A stretch of 64,000 nucleotides of DNA, from positions 1,302,001 to 1,366,000 of the forward strand of contig NZ_JAPEOS010000003.1 of NCBI RefSeq assembly GCF_026340975.1. Direction: 5' to 3'. A model generated the notes under the pieces. That model worked only from the letters and a program-made list of their open reading frames with translations. It was not told where the DNA came from and searched no databases. Position 1 is the first letter of the stretch, and every line of letters begins with the position of its first letter. This stretch comes from Streptomyces sp. NBC_01214. GTDB taxonomy: Bacteria; Actinomycetota; Actinomycetes; Streptomycetales; Streptomycetaceae. Of this stretch, positions 17,297 through 25,356 are shown one piece after another. The translations under genes were made by a program, and so were the position numbers.

Positions 17297-18022
17297 ATGA
17301 CACCCGGATCCGACACCGGCCCCGAAGGCGCGGCGGGCCCCGACGAACCGGCGGACGAGCTGCCCGCCGTCGCCCCGCAGCTACGGGACCTGCGCCGCCG
17401 CGCCGGACTCACCCTGGAGGCCGCCGCCGCACGGGCCCGGCTCTCGCCCGCCCACCTGTCCCGCCTGGAGACCGGTCGGCGCCAGCCCTCGCTGCCGCTC
17501 CTGCTCGGACTCGCCCGCACCTACGGTACGACCGTCTCCGAACTGCTCGGCGAGACCCCCGCCGCAGCCGATCCCATCGTACGGGCCGGCGGTCCGGGCG
17601 CCCGCGAGGCCGACGGCTGGACGTACTGGCAGGCCGGCGGCTCCGGTCGGGGGATGCAGGCGCTGCGCGTGCACGTGCCCCACGGCCGAAGCCAGGGAGA
17701 GCTGGTCCGCGTACATCCCGGCGAGGAGTGGCTGTACGTCCTGGAAGGGCGGCTGCGGCTGCACCTGGGCGAGGCCGAGCACCTACTGGAGCCCGGGGAC
17801 AGCGCGCACTTCGACTCGCTCACCCCGCACCGGATCGGCGCGGCCTCCGTGGGCGGGGCCGACCTGCTCTTCGTCCACACGCTGCTGCAGAGCAGCCTGG
17901 CCGGACTCTGCCTCGGCGGCGCCACCAAGACCGCGCCCGCGAACCCGATCGCGAACCCGGCCGCGAACCCGGCCGCGAACCCGCCGACGCCCACGACGCC
18001 CCCGACCACGCACCACCGATAG
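17297..18022 (+). CDS. XRE-family regulator with cupin sensor domain
   Basis: A 241-aa regulator. Residues about 27-80 are a Cro/CI helix-turn-helix (LRDLRRRAGLTLEAAAARAR then LSPAHLSRLETGRRQPSLPL). Residues about 120-205 are a cupin barrel (HPGEEWLYVLEGRLRLHLGE, LLEPGDSAHFDSLTPHRI) that likely senses a small ligand or metal. The tail is an in-frame repeat ANPIANPAANPAANP. The next gene, 17 bp downstream, encodes a 53-aa membrane protein; this two-gene arrangement recurs in streptomycetes. Palindromes just upstream suggest it controls its own operon. Confidence 0.85.
   Translation: MTPGSDTGPEGAAGPDEPADELPAVAPQLRDLRRRAGLTLEAAAARARLSPAHLSRLETGRRQPSLPLLLGLARTYGTTVSELLGETPAAADPIVRAGGPGAREADGWTYWQAGGSGRGMQALRVHVPHGRSQGELVRVHPGEEWLYVLEGRLRLHLGEAEHLLEPGDSAHFDSLTPHRIGAASVGGADLLFVHTLLQSSLAGLCLGGATKTAPANPIANPAANPAANPPTPTTPPTTHHR
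17939..17983 (+). repeat. 12-bp in-frame repeat in regulator tail
   Basis: gcgaacccg followed by atc or gcc, three full 12-bp copies and a 9-bp end, coding for (AANP)n at the C-terminus of the XRE-cupin protein. Confidence 0.85.
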
Positions 18023-18038
18023 CCGAGGAGCCGTACCC

Positions 18039-18200
18039 ATGTCCCAAGCCGAGAAGCCCGCGCCTGCGACCCTGCGGGCCCGCTTCGAGTCCAAGTTCCC
18101 GCGCGGCCTGATCATCCGGCTGATCGCCTACTTGTTCGTCGGTCACCTCTTCGCCTTCTTCGTCTACCTCCTCTTCGTCCTGGGAGGCCAGAACCAGTAG
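18039..18200 (+). CDS. Small membrane protein, 53 aa (DUF6126-like)
   Basis: A short gene with a good site (GAGGAG, 8 bp before the ATG) directly after the XRE-cupin regulator. It has an amphipathic, basic N-terminal half (TLRARFESKFPRGLIIRL) and one membrane helix (IAYLFVGHLFAFFVYLLFVL), ending GGQNQ. It resembles the DUF6126 proteins that accompany XRE-cupin regulators in Streptomyces. The function is unknown; being the partner or target of the regulator is inferred from the shared transcript. Confidence 0.8.
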   Translation: MSQAEKPAPATLRARFESKFPRGLIIRLIAYLFVGHLFAFFVYLLFVLGGQNQ

Positions 18201-18270
18201 CCGCAGGAGGCGGACGAGTTCGGGCCGCGCGACTCTGGCAACGTACGGGACCTGTGGCTACCCTCCGCGC

Positions 18271-19353
18271 ATGATTTCCACGGTTGTCTGGGGTACCGGC
18301 AACGTGGGCCGTCTGGCGATCCGTGCCGTCGAGGCCCATCCCGCGCTCCAACTCTGCGCAGTCATCGTCCACAATCCAGCCAAGGTCGGCCGCGACGCGG
18401 GAGAACTCGGCGGGCTCGACCGCCTGTTGGGGGTCGAGGCCACCGACGACGTCGAAGCCGTACTCGCCGCCCGCCCGCGGGCCGTGGTGTACGCCGCGTC
18501 CGGAGACGTCCGGCCCGACGAGGCGCTCGCCGACATCACCCGCGCCGTCCGCTCCGGCGCGGTCGTCGTCAGCCCGGCCCTGTACCCGCTCTACGACCAC
18601 CGGAGCGCCCCGCCCGAGTTCCGCGACCCGGTGCTCGCCGCCGTCGCGGAGGGCGGCGGCTCGCTCTTCGCTTCCGGCGTCGACCCCGGGTGGGGCAACG
18701 ACGTGCTCCCGCTCCTGCTCAGCGGGCTCGGCACCAGCATCGACGTCATCCGCTGCCAGGAGATCTTCGACTACTCCACCTACGACCAGCCGGACTCCGT
18801 CCGCCACCTCGTGGGCATGGGGCAGCCCATGGACCACGAGCCGATGATGCTCATGCCCTCGATCCCCACCATGGTGTGGGGCGGGCAGATACGGATGATG
18901 GCCCGGGCGCTCGGGGTCGAACTCGACGAGATCCGCGAGACGTCGGACCGCCGCGCGCTCGACACCACGGTGACCACCCGGACCATGGGCGAGTTCGAGG
19001 CCGGCACGCAGGGCGCGATCCGCTTCGAGGTGCAGGGCATCGTCGAGGGCGAGCCCCGCATCGTCATCGAGCACGTCACCCGCATCCACGCCTCGTGCGC
19101 ACCTGACTGGCCCGTGCCGCCCGACGGCGGCGACGGAGCCCACCGGGTCGTCATCGAGGGCCGCCCGCGCATCGAGGTCACCATCGAGGCCACGGACGAG
19201 GGCGAGAACCGCTCGGCGGGCGGCAACGCCACCGCCGTCGGCCGCCTCGTCGGCGCCATCGACTGGCTGGTCGAGGCCGAACCGGGCCTCTACGACGCCC
19301 TCGACGTCCCGCTGCGCCCCGCCATCGGCAGACTCGGAAGGAAACAGTCATGA
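18271..19353 (+). CDS. NAD(P)-dependent dehydrogenase, dihydrodipicolinate-reductase-like fold
   Basis: A 360-aa oxidoreductase with an N-terminal Rossmann domain (VVWGTGNVGRLAIRAVEAHP; dinucleotide motif GTGNVG at residues 8-13) and the DapB-type C-terminal domain common in actinobacterial amine/diaminopentanoate-dehydrogenase-like proteins (GVDPGWGNDVLPLLLSGL, EIFDYSTYDQP, IRFEVQGIVEGEPRIVIEHV). The exact substrate is unknown; relatives act on amino or keto acids. The next gene overlaps it in ATGA, so the two products likely work in one pathway. Confidence 0.8.
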   Translation: MISTVVWGTGNVGRLAIRAVEAHPALQLCAVIVHNPAKVGRDAGELGGLDRLLGVEATDDVEAVLAARPRAVVYAASGDVRPDEALADITRAVRSGAVVVSPALYPLYDHRSAPPEFRDPVLAAVAEGGGSLFASGVDPGWGNDVLPLLLSGLGTSIDVIRCQEIFDYSTYDQPDSVRHLVGMGQPMDHEPMMLMPSIPTMVWGGQIRMMARALGVELDEIRETSDRRALDTTVTTRTMGEFEAGTQGAIRFEVQGIVEGEPRIVIEHVTRIHASCAPDWPVPPDGGDGAHRVVIEGRPRIEVTIEATDEGENRSAGGNATAVGRLVGAIDWLVEAEPGLYDALDVPLRPAIGRLGRKQS

Positions 19354-19844
19354 GGATCGACGTCCCTGAAGGCCAGCACCCGATCGAGTACGTGTGGGGC
19401 GACCTGGTCCCCGGCATCGGCATGGCCGCCGCGAACTTCTCCCTGTCGGTGTACGCCCACACCACCCTGGGCCTGCGCGAGTTCGAGGCGGCCCGGCTGC
19501 GCGTCGCGCAGATCAACGGGTGCGTCTTCTGTCTGGACTGGCGCACCGAGCGGGACGGGGAGAAGGTCGAGGAGGAGTTCTCCGAGGCGGTCACCGCGTG
19601 GCGCACGACCGACGCGTTCGACGAGCGCACCCGGCTGGCGGCGGAGTACGCCGAGCGGTACACCCTCGACCACCACGGGCTCGACGAGGAGTTCTGGGAG
19701 CGGATGACCGCGCACTACAGCCAGCTGGAGATCGTGGAGCTGACGATGAGCATCGGGTCCTGGCTGGCCTTCGGCCGGCTCAACCACGTGCTCGGCCTGG
19801 ACAGCGTGTGCATGTTGCCGGGTCAGCCGGCTCCCGGGCCCTGA
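19350..19844 (+). CDS. Carboxymuconolactone decarboxylase/AhpD-like protein
   Basis: A 164-aa helical protein with the AhpD-type redox motif in RVAQINGCVFCLDWRT (CxxC near residues 57-60), the conserved acidic residue in the following helices, and LTMSIGSWLAFGRLNHVLG at the end. The family includes decarboxylases and peroxidase-like thiol enzymes. It is translationally coupled to the dehydrogenase upstream. The role in that pathway is not known. Confidence 0.82.
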   Translation: MRIDVPEGQHPIEYVWGDLVPGIGMAAANFSLSVYAHTTLGLREFEAARLRVAQINGCVFCLDWRTERDGEKVEEEFSEAVTAWRTTDAFDERTRLAAEYAERYTLDHHGLDEEFWERMTAHYSQLEIVELTMSIGSWLAFGRLNHVLGLDSVCMLPGQPAPGP

Positions 19845-19861
19845 GGGCTGCCCGACCTTGA

Positions 19862-19877
19862 GGGGGCGTCCGCCCCC
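19862..19877. terminator. Short GC hairpin between converging genes
   Basis: gggggcg / cgccccc arms almost back to back, 18 bp past the CMD gene stop and before the TetR gene stop. Confidence 0.45.
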
Positions 19878-19950
19878 GCCGTCCGGGTCACCCTGCGCGA
19901 TGCCGGGGCAGCCCGGGCGGCCCGCTGGCCCGCCGGATGCCGCGGACCGC

Positions 19951-20565
19951 TCAATCCGTGGCTCCGCCGCCCGCCGTTCCCTCCGGCCGGGGCAGGGTTC
20001 CGAGCATGGCGATCACGTGGTCGAGCGCCGCCTCCGCGGCCGGGGTGCCGGGCAGCGTTTCGGGGGCGATGGCCGGTGCGGTGCGGCGCAGGTCGAGCCA
20101 GCCCAGGTAGGCGGCGTAGGCGGCCAGCGCGCGGTGCCGGGCGTCCTCCGGAGCGAAGCCGAGGTCGGCGAAGATGCTGCCGAGGTACGCGATCCGGGTG
20201 CGGGTCACCCGGTCGACCACGTCGGCCACGGCCGGGTGGGTGTCGCGGGCGGCGCCCAGTGCGGGCTCCAGGCCCGCGATCTCCTCGTCGCCGAGTGCGG
20301 CGAGGAACAGGGAGCGGGCGCGCGTCCAGGGGTCCTCGTGGGCGTCCGAGGCGGTGATGACCTCGGTGGTGGCGTGCAGCTCCCAGGTCTCCAGCGCGGC
20401 GACGATCAGGGCGTCCCGGTTCTCGAAGTGCCAGTAGAAGCTGCCGCGTGAGACTGCGAGCTCACGGGCGAGGACGTCCACGGCGACGGCCGAGACGCCG
20501 CCCCGGGAGAACGCCCGCAGCGCCGCCATCGTCCAGTCCTCTTTGCTCACTCGTCCCTTCGCCAT
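19951..20565 (-). CDS. TetR-family repressor
   Basis: A 204-aa regulator: N-terminal helix-turn-helix (WTMAALRAFSRGGVSAVAVD then VSRGSFYWHFENRDALIVAA) and an all-helical ligand domain. The ATG at 20565 is chosen because MAKGRVSKEDW is the usual kind of beginning; the frame is open further upstream through the operators. It diverges from a DUF3995 membrane protein, and two palindromes lie between them (20568-20610), one ending three bases before its own start codon, so it likely represses both itself and the neighbour. Confidence 0.88.
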   Translation of the reverse strand: MAKGRVSKEDWTMAALRAFSRGGVSAVAVDVLARELAVSRGSFYWHFENRDALIVAALETWELHATTEVITASDAHEDPWTRARSLFLAALGDEEIAGLEPALGAARDTHPAVADVVDRVTRTRIAYLGSIFADLGFAPEDARHRALAAYAAYLGWLDLRRTAPAIAPETLPGTPAAEAALDHVIAMLGTLPRPEGTAGGGATD

Positions 20566-20567
20566 GA

Positions 20568-20610
20568 TCCGTACAGTAGTGTATGGATCATCCATACAGC
20601 ACTGTATGGA
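20568..20610. promoter_or_regulatory. Tandem operator palindromes for the TetR repressor
   Basis: tccatacagcactgtatgga at 20591-20610 has perfect 9-bp arms; a second copy, tccgtacagtagtgtatgga at 20568-20587, is imperfect. Their centres are 23 bp apart, about two helical turns. They overlap the region where both divergent promoters must lie. Confidence 0.75.
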
Positions 20611-20640
20611 AACCGGCGGGATCGTGGGGAAGGGGTACCG

Positions 20641-21240
20641 ATGGACACCGAGACGGGAACGGCCCGGGGGTCGGGCGCGGACGCGGGTACGGAGCACCGG
20701 GTCGGGGGCGGTGCGGGTGCGGCGGCTTCGGTCCGGACGGCGGCGGTCGTGGCGGCGGGCGGTCTGGCCGCGGCCGCGGCCCTGCACGCGGTCTGGACCC
20801 GCTCGCCCTGGCCGCTGAGCTCCCCGGCGGAGCTGGCCGAGGTCGTGGTGGGGACGGCAGAGGAGGAGCTGCCGTCCGCGGCGGCGACGGCCGCGGTCGC
20901 CGGTCTGCTGACGGCGGCGGCGGGTCTGGTGCTGGCCGGCGCCCGGCCGGACTCCGCGCTCGGGCGCGCCCGGCTCGTCCGGGCCGGGCTGTGGACGGTC
21001 TCCGGCGTGCTCGCGGCGCGCGGGCTGGGCGGGCTGCTCGTGTCCGGCCTGGACCTCCAGCAGGCTCCCGCCCGGTACACGGCGATGGACCTCCGGTTGT
21101 ACTCGCCGCTGTGCCTGGGCCTGTCCTCCCTGACCGGCTACGTCGCGGCACGCACCCGCGGAGGTCGGCGGTCGCCGAAGGCCCCTCGCCGGGTGGAGAC
21201 CGGGCAGGGCGGTGGAGGCCGCCGGAACGAAGGGCGGTAG
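20641..21240 (+). CDS. DUF3995-like membrane protein
   Basis: A 199-aa protein with four predicted membrane helices: AAVVAAGGLAAAAALHAVWT, a second around ATAAVAGLLTAAAGLVLAGA, a third near GLWTVSGVLAARGLGGLL and a fourth near LYSPLCLGLSSLTGYVAA. The start is preceded by GGAAGGGG. ALHAVWTRSPWPLSSPAELAE resembles the opening of DUF3995 proteins. The cytoplasmic tail is basic. It is divergent from a TetR repressor and is its likely target; the function is unknown. Confidence 0.7.
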   Translation: MDTETGTARGSGADAGTEHRVGGGAGAAASVRTAAVVAAGGLAAAAALHAVWTRSPWPLSSPAELAEVVVGTAEEELPSAAATAAVAGLLTAAAGLVLAGARPDSALGRARLVRAGLWTVSGVLAARGLGGLLVSGLDLQQAPARYTAMDLRLYSPLCLGLSSLTGYVAARTRGGRRSPKAPRRVETGQGGGGRRNEGR

Positions 21241-21281
21241 GACCCTGCTTCCGGGGCGGGTCGGGCCGGACCGGGGTCGGG

Positions 21282-21329
21282 CCCGACCCGCGCGGGGCCC
21301 GACCCGCGCGGGGCCCGACCCGCGCGGGG
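21282..21329. repeat. Three 16-bp GC repeats
   Basis: cccgacccgcgcgggg three times in a row between the converging DUF3995 and cholesterol oxidase genes. Each unit contains the palindrome cccgcgcggg, so the block can fold into hairpins and may act as a terminator. Confidence 0.7.
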
Positions 21330-21351
21330 CCCGGCCCGGGCGGGCGTACGG

Positions 21352-22989
21352 CTACAGGTCGGTAGCGATGATCTTCTCTATGTTGCGTTCGGCGAGCGCC
21401 GTGATGGTGACGAAGGGATTCACGCTGGCGTTGCCGGGGACGAGCGCCCCGTCGATCACGTACAGCCCGGTGTAGCCGTGCAGGCGGCCGTAGTTGTCGG
21501 TGGCCTTGTTCAGGACCGCGCCGCCGAGCGGGTGGTAGGTGAGGGTGTCGTTCCAGATCTTGTTGCCGCCGAACAGGTCGGTGCGGTAGATCGTGCCCTC
21601 CTTGGAGTTGATCTTGTCGAAGATCGTCTTGGCCATGGAGATGGACGGCTGCTTCCAGGCGGACTGCCAGCTCAGCTCGGCCGTGCCGGTCGCCGCGTTC
21701 CAGGTGAACTCGGCGCGGTTCGGGTTCTTGGTGATCGACAGGTAGAACGAGGCGTACGTCTCGATCCCGGTGGGGAGCGGTGCGACCTCGGCGAACGCGC
21801 CGCCCGCGTCCCAGTTGTCGATGCCAGAGCAGGGGATGGTCGACTGGAGCCTGCCGGTCGGGTCCCACAGGTGGTTGGCGCGGCCGCACATGACGTTGCC
21901 GTTCTCCCCCCAGCCCTTGCCGACCTCGCCGTTGAGGTTCGGCAGTGCTCCGGTGGCCTTCAGCTTGACCAAGAGCTTGCTGGTGCCGACGCTGCCGGCC
22001 GCGAAGAAGACCCGGTCCGCGGTCACCGTTTTGGTGGCCACGGTGTCCCCGGTGGTGTTGATCTGGTCGATGGCGACCGCGTAGCCCCCGCCCGCGGCCG
22101 GGGAGACCGAAGTGACCTTGTGCAGTGCCGAGATGGTGACCCTGCCGGTGGCCTTCGCCTGCGCGAGATAGGTCTGGACGAGAGACTTCTTGCCGGCGTT
22201 GTTGCCGTAGAGGATCTCGCCGGCCAGGGCCGACTTGGTGACGGTGCCGGCTGCCTCCTTCTTCATGTAGTCCCAGTCGTACACGTCGGGTACGAAGGTC
22301 CAGGCGAAGCCGGAGCGCTGGGCGTGCTTGCGGCCCACCCGGGAGAACTGGTAGCAGTCGGCGGTGTCGAACCAGGCCGGGTCGATCATGCCGACCCCGA
22401 GGCCGGCGTTGGCCCTCGGGTAGTAGGTGTCGTACATCTCGTCGGCGTCCACGGAGGGGAGGACGGCGGCGAAGTTCGCGCGCTTGGGCGTGACCGCCAT
22501 GCCGCCGTTGACCAGCGAACCGCCGCCGACGCCGCGGCCCTGGTAGACCGTGATGCCGGCGAAGTCCTCGGCGTCCAGGATCCCGGTGTACTTGGGGACG
22601 TCCTTGTCGATGGGGAAACCGAGGAAATTGCTGAGCGGCGCCTTGGTCCGGGTGCGCAGCCAGAAGGACCGGTAGTCAGGGCTGGTCACCTTGGGGAAGA
22701 CCTTGCCGTCCGGGCCCGGCGTGTCCCAGGACATGCCCATCTCGATCATCTGCACGTCCACGCCGGCCTGTGCCAGTCGCAGGGCGGCGACGGACCCGCC
22801 GTAGCCGGTGCCGATGATCAGGGCCGGTACGCGGGCACCGTCCGCGATCGTGGCGGATGGGGAGGCCGCCTGCGCCGGGGTGAGGTGACCGGCCAGGGCC
22901 ATGGCGCCGATTATGGAACCGGTTCTACCGAGGAATCCGCGACGGGAGATTCCGTTCGAGCCTCTTCCGGGCAGCATGTTGTCGCTCAC
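21352..22989 (-). CDS. choA: Secreted cholesterol oxidase (GMC flavoenzyme)
   Basis: Oxidises cholesterol and isomerises it to cholest-4-en-3-one using FAD and oxygen. The GTG at 22989 follows GAGG at 8 bp; 545 aa. A Tat signal SRRGFLGRTGSIIGAMALAG opens the protein. The FAD-binding Rossmann motif is PALIIGTGYGGSVAALRLAQ, followed by GRGVGGGSLVNGGM. The class I catalytic residues appear in context: Glu in FAEVAPLPTGIET, His in TYHPLGGAVL and Asn in NASVNPFVTITALAE. In several streptomycetes a P450 (choP) sits beside this gene; none is adjacent here. Confidence 0.92.
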   Translation of the reverse strand: MSDNMLPGRGSNGISRRGFLGRTGSIIGAMALAGHLTPAQAASPSATIADGARVPALIIGTGYGGSVAALRLAQAGVDVQMIEMGMSWDTPGPDGKVFPKVTSPDYRSFWLRTRTKAPLSNFLGFPIDKDVPKYTGILDAEDFAGITVYQGRGVGGGSLVNGGMAVTPKRANFAAVLPSVDADEMYDTYYPRANAGLGVGMIDPAWFDTADCYQFSRVGRKHAQRSGFAWTFVPDVYDWDYMKKEAAGTVTKSALAGEILYGNNAGKKSLVQTYLAQAKATGRVTISALHKVTSVSPAAGGGYAVAIDQINTTGDTVATKTVTADRVFFAAGSVGTSKLLVKLKATGALPNLNGEVGKGWGENGNVMCGRANHLWDPTGRLQSTIPCSGIDNWDAGGAFAEVAPLPTGIETYASFYLSITKNPNRAEFTWNAATGTAELSWQSAWKQPSISMAKTIFDKINSKEGTIYRTDLFGGNKIWNDTLTYHPLGGAVLNKATDNYGRLHGYTGLYVIDGALVPGNASVNPFVTITALAERNIEKIIATDL

Positions 22990-23080
22990 GTGACGTTCCT
23001 CACTCGTGGGGGAATGGGAACGAGTTCTACTGCTGCCCGCGTGTGAAGTCACTACATACGTCTAGGTAACTTTCGGTCGA

Positions 23081-23728
23081 TCACGAGGCGGCGGGAGCCG
23101 GTTCCGGCCGCCGGACCCAGCCCCAGACCAGCAGTGACGCGACCGCCGCGAAGGCGCACCAGGTGGAGGCGAATTCCAGCCGCCACAGCGCTGAGCAGGC
23201 CAGCGCCCCCACCGCCAGCACCACGCCGAGGGTCCCGAGCCGCCGGTCGCCCGAGAGCAGTAGCGAGCCCAGCGTGGCGAACAGGTAGCCCGCCAGCACC
23301 AGCGGCATCCACGGAACATTCACGCCGTAGCCGATGGTGTGGCCCCGGATCTCGGCGGTCACCGGCCGCGTCGCGAGGCAGTACGAGAGCACCGCGGCGG
23401 TGGCCAGACCCGCGGCCAGCGGTGCCCACAGCCGGCGCCGGGCCTCGGGTGGGGCCGCGAGTAGGACCCCGGCCGGTACCCAGAGCACCAGCAGCGGCAG
23501 GGCGATCACCGCCCAGGCCGTGGCGGCCGGGGAGCAGCCGCCGCCCGTGCCCCACACCGCGGTTTCCACCAGCTGGTGCGCACCCAAGAGCAGCGGCAGC
23601 GCGGCGACGGGCAGGTCGCGGGCCCGCCGCACCCGCGCCACGCACGCGATCCCGACGGCGTAGATCGCCGCGCCCGCCACCAGGTCGGCCGTCGCGCTCC
23701 AGCACGCGGGATCAGCCGGACCCCTCAC
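23081..23728 (-). CDS. DUF6629-like membrane protein
   Basis: A 215-aa protein with about seven membrane segments. CWSATADLVAGAAIYAVGIA and ALPLLLGAHQLVETAVWG are the conserved opening of DUF6629 proteins. Most relatives begin MCWSATAD; here a GTG at 23728 adds eight residues and the frame overlaps the end of the MFS gene by 17 bp, which indicates coupling. The function is unknown. Confidence 0.75.
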   Translation of the reverse strand: MRGPADPACWSATADLVAGAAIYAVGIACVARVRRARDLPVAALPLLLGAHQLVETAVWGTGGGCSPAATAWAVIALPLLVLWVPAGVLLAAPPEARRRLWAPLAAGLATAAVLSYCLATRPVTAEIRGHTIGYGVNVPWMPLVLAGYLFATLGSLLLSGDRRLGTLGVVLAVGALACSALWRLEFASTWCAFAAVASLLVWGWVRRPEPAPAAS

Positions 23729-25193
23729 GCGGTTCGAGCGGCGGGGCCGACACCGCGCAGTACGTGTGGCACTGGGGGTGGCACGCCTCGGGCGCGGGGG
23801 AGCGCACGGTCGCCCAGGCCAGGGCGGCGCCGGCCACGAACGCCCCGGTGCACCAGAGCATCGCCCGACCGAAAGCGGCGTCGAACTGGGTCGCCGAGCG
23901 GTACGACTCAGGCCCCATTCCGGACAGCAGCGGCAGCGCCGCCACCGCGAGCAGCCCGGCCACGCGCGCCGCCGCGTTGTTGATGCCGCTGGCCAGGCCC
24001 GCCCGACCGGGATCCACCGAGGCGAGCACGGTCGACGTCAGCGGGGCCACCAGGGCCACGAGGCCCATGCCCATGACGACCATCGCGGGCAGCACGTCCC
24101 GTACGTACGAGGCCGAAGGTCCCACCCGCAGCATCAGCAGCGTCCCTGCCGCACACAGCAGCGGACCCACCGTGAGCGGGACGCGCGGCCCGATCCGCTC
24201 CCCGAGCTCACCCGAGCGCGCCGACAGGAGGAGCATGAGGAGGGTCGTCGGGAGCATCGCGGCCCCGGCGGCCAGCGCCGAGTAGCCGGACACCACCTGG
24301 AGCTGGAGCACGACGAGGAAGAAGAACCCGCCGATCGCCGCGTACACGCACAGGGTGACGAGGTTGACGGCGGTGAACAGTCGGGACGCGAAGATGTCCG
24401 GTGGCACCATCGGATCGGGCCGCCGCCGCTCCACGTAGACGAAGGCGATGCCCAGCAGGACCCCGAGCACCGCGGCGACGATCACTGCCGGCGCGCCCGA
24501 CCGGGCCTCGATCAGCGCGTAGGTGACCAGTCCCAGGGCGCTCGCACCGAGTGCCGCCCCGGCCACGTCGAACCGCCCGTGCGCCTGCGGGTCCCGCGAT
24601 TCCGGTACGTGCCGCAGGGCGACCGGCACGCACACCGCGGCCAGCGGCACGTTCAGCAGGAACACCCACCGCCAGCCCGGCCCGTCCACCAGCCAGCCGC
24701 CGAGGAACGGTCCCACGGCCGCGCCCACCCCGCCGAGCCCCGACCACAGGCCGATCGCCCGCCCCCGGTCCTCGGCGCGGACGGACGCCTGGATCAGGGC
24801 CAGGGAGCCGGGCGCCAGCAGCGCCCCGCCGATGCCCTGCAGGGCCCGGGCGGCGATCAGCACCCCGGCGTTCGGCGCGATGCCGCACAGCAGCGAGCCG
24901 ACCGCGAACCACACCACGCCGAGCACGAAGATCCGGCGCCGCCCGAAGCGGTCGCTCAGGGATCCGCCGACCAGGATCAGCCCGGCCAGGGTCAGCAGAT
25001 AGGCGTTCACCGTCCACTGGAGCACGGCCAGATCGGCGTCGAGGTCCTCCCCGATGCGCGGCAGCGCCACGTTCACCACGGTGCCGTCCAGCATGGCCAT
25101 GGTCGACCCGAGCACGGTGGTCAGCAGGATCCACCGGCCGCGTGCGGACGCGATCGGGATGCCGGCTCCGGACGGCTCGGCGGGCGCAGTCAT
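23712..25193 (-). CDS. MFS exporter, DHA2 (EmrB/QacA) type
   Basis: A 493-aa proton-driven exporter with about 14 membrane helices. Motif A is LSDRFGRRRIFV and motif C-like LLAPGSLALIQA; the first helix carries the DHA2 motif GSTMAMLDGTVVNVALPRIG. ATG at 25193 chosen; the frame opens 12 codons earlier. These pumps remove drugs or natural products. The 3' end overlaps the DUF6629 gene, so both are made together. It diverges from the secreted subtilase. Confidence 0.88.
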   Translation of the reverse strand: MTAPAEPSGAGIPIASARGRWILLTTVLGSTMAMLDGTVVNVALPRIGEDLDADLAVLQWTVNAYLLTLAGLILVGGSLSDRFGRRRIFVLGVVWFAVGSLLCGIAPNAGVLIAARALQGIGGALLAPGSLALIQASVRAEDRGRAIGLWSGLGGVGAAVGPFLGGWLVDGPGWRWVFLLNVPLAAVCVPVALRHVPESRDPQAHGRFDVAGAALGASALGLVTYALIEARSGAPAVIVAAVLGVLLGIAFVYVERRRPDPMVPPDIFASRLFTAVNLVTLCVYAAIGGFFFLVVLQLQVVSGYSALAAGAAMLPTTLLMLLLSARSGELGERIGPRVPLTVGPLLCAAGTLLMLRVGPSASYVRDVLPAMVVMGMGLVALVAPLTSTVLASVDPGRAGLASGINNAAARVAGLLAVAALPLLSGMGPESYRSATQFDAAFGRAMLWCTGAFVAGAALAWATVRSPAPEACHPQCHTYCAVSAPPLEPREGSG

Positions 25194-25356
25194 GTCTTCA
25201 GGCTGGCGCGCGCGGCCCGTGCGGGCCACCGGGGCGGGCCGGGGACGGCCGAAAAGTCACCCTTGTAATGAGCATGACGCCTCGTTCACCATGACCCGCG
25301 CACGTCACGCGCACCCTTCCCGCACATCCCGCACACGGCGTACGAGGAGACAACAC

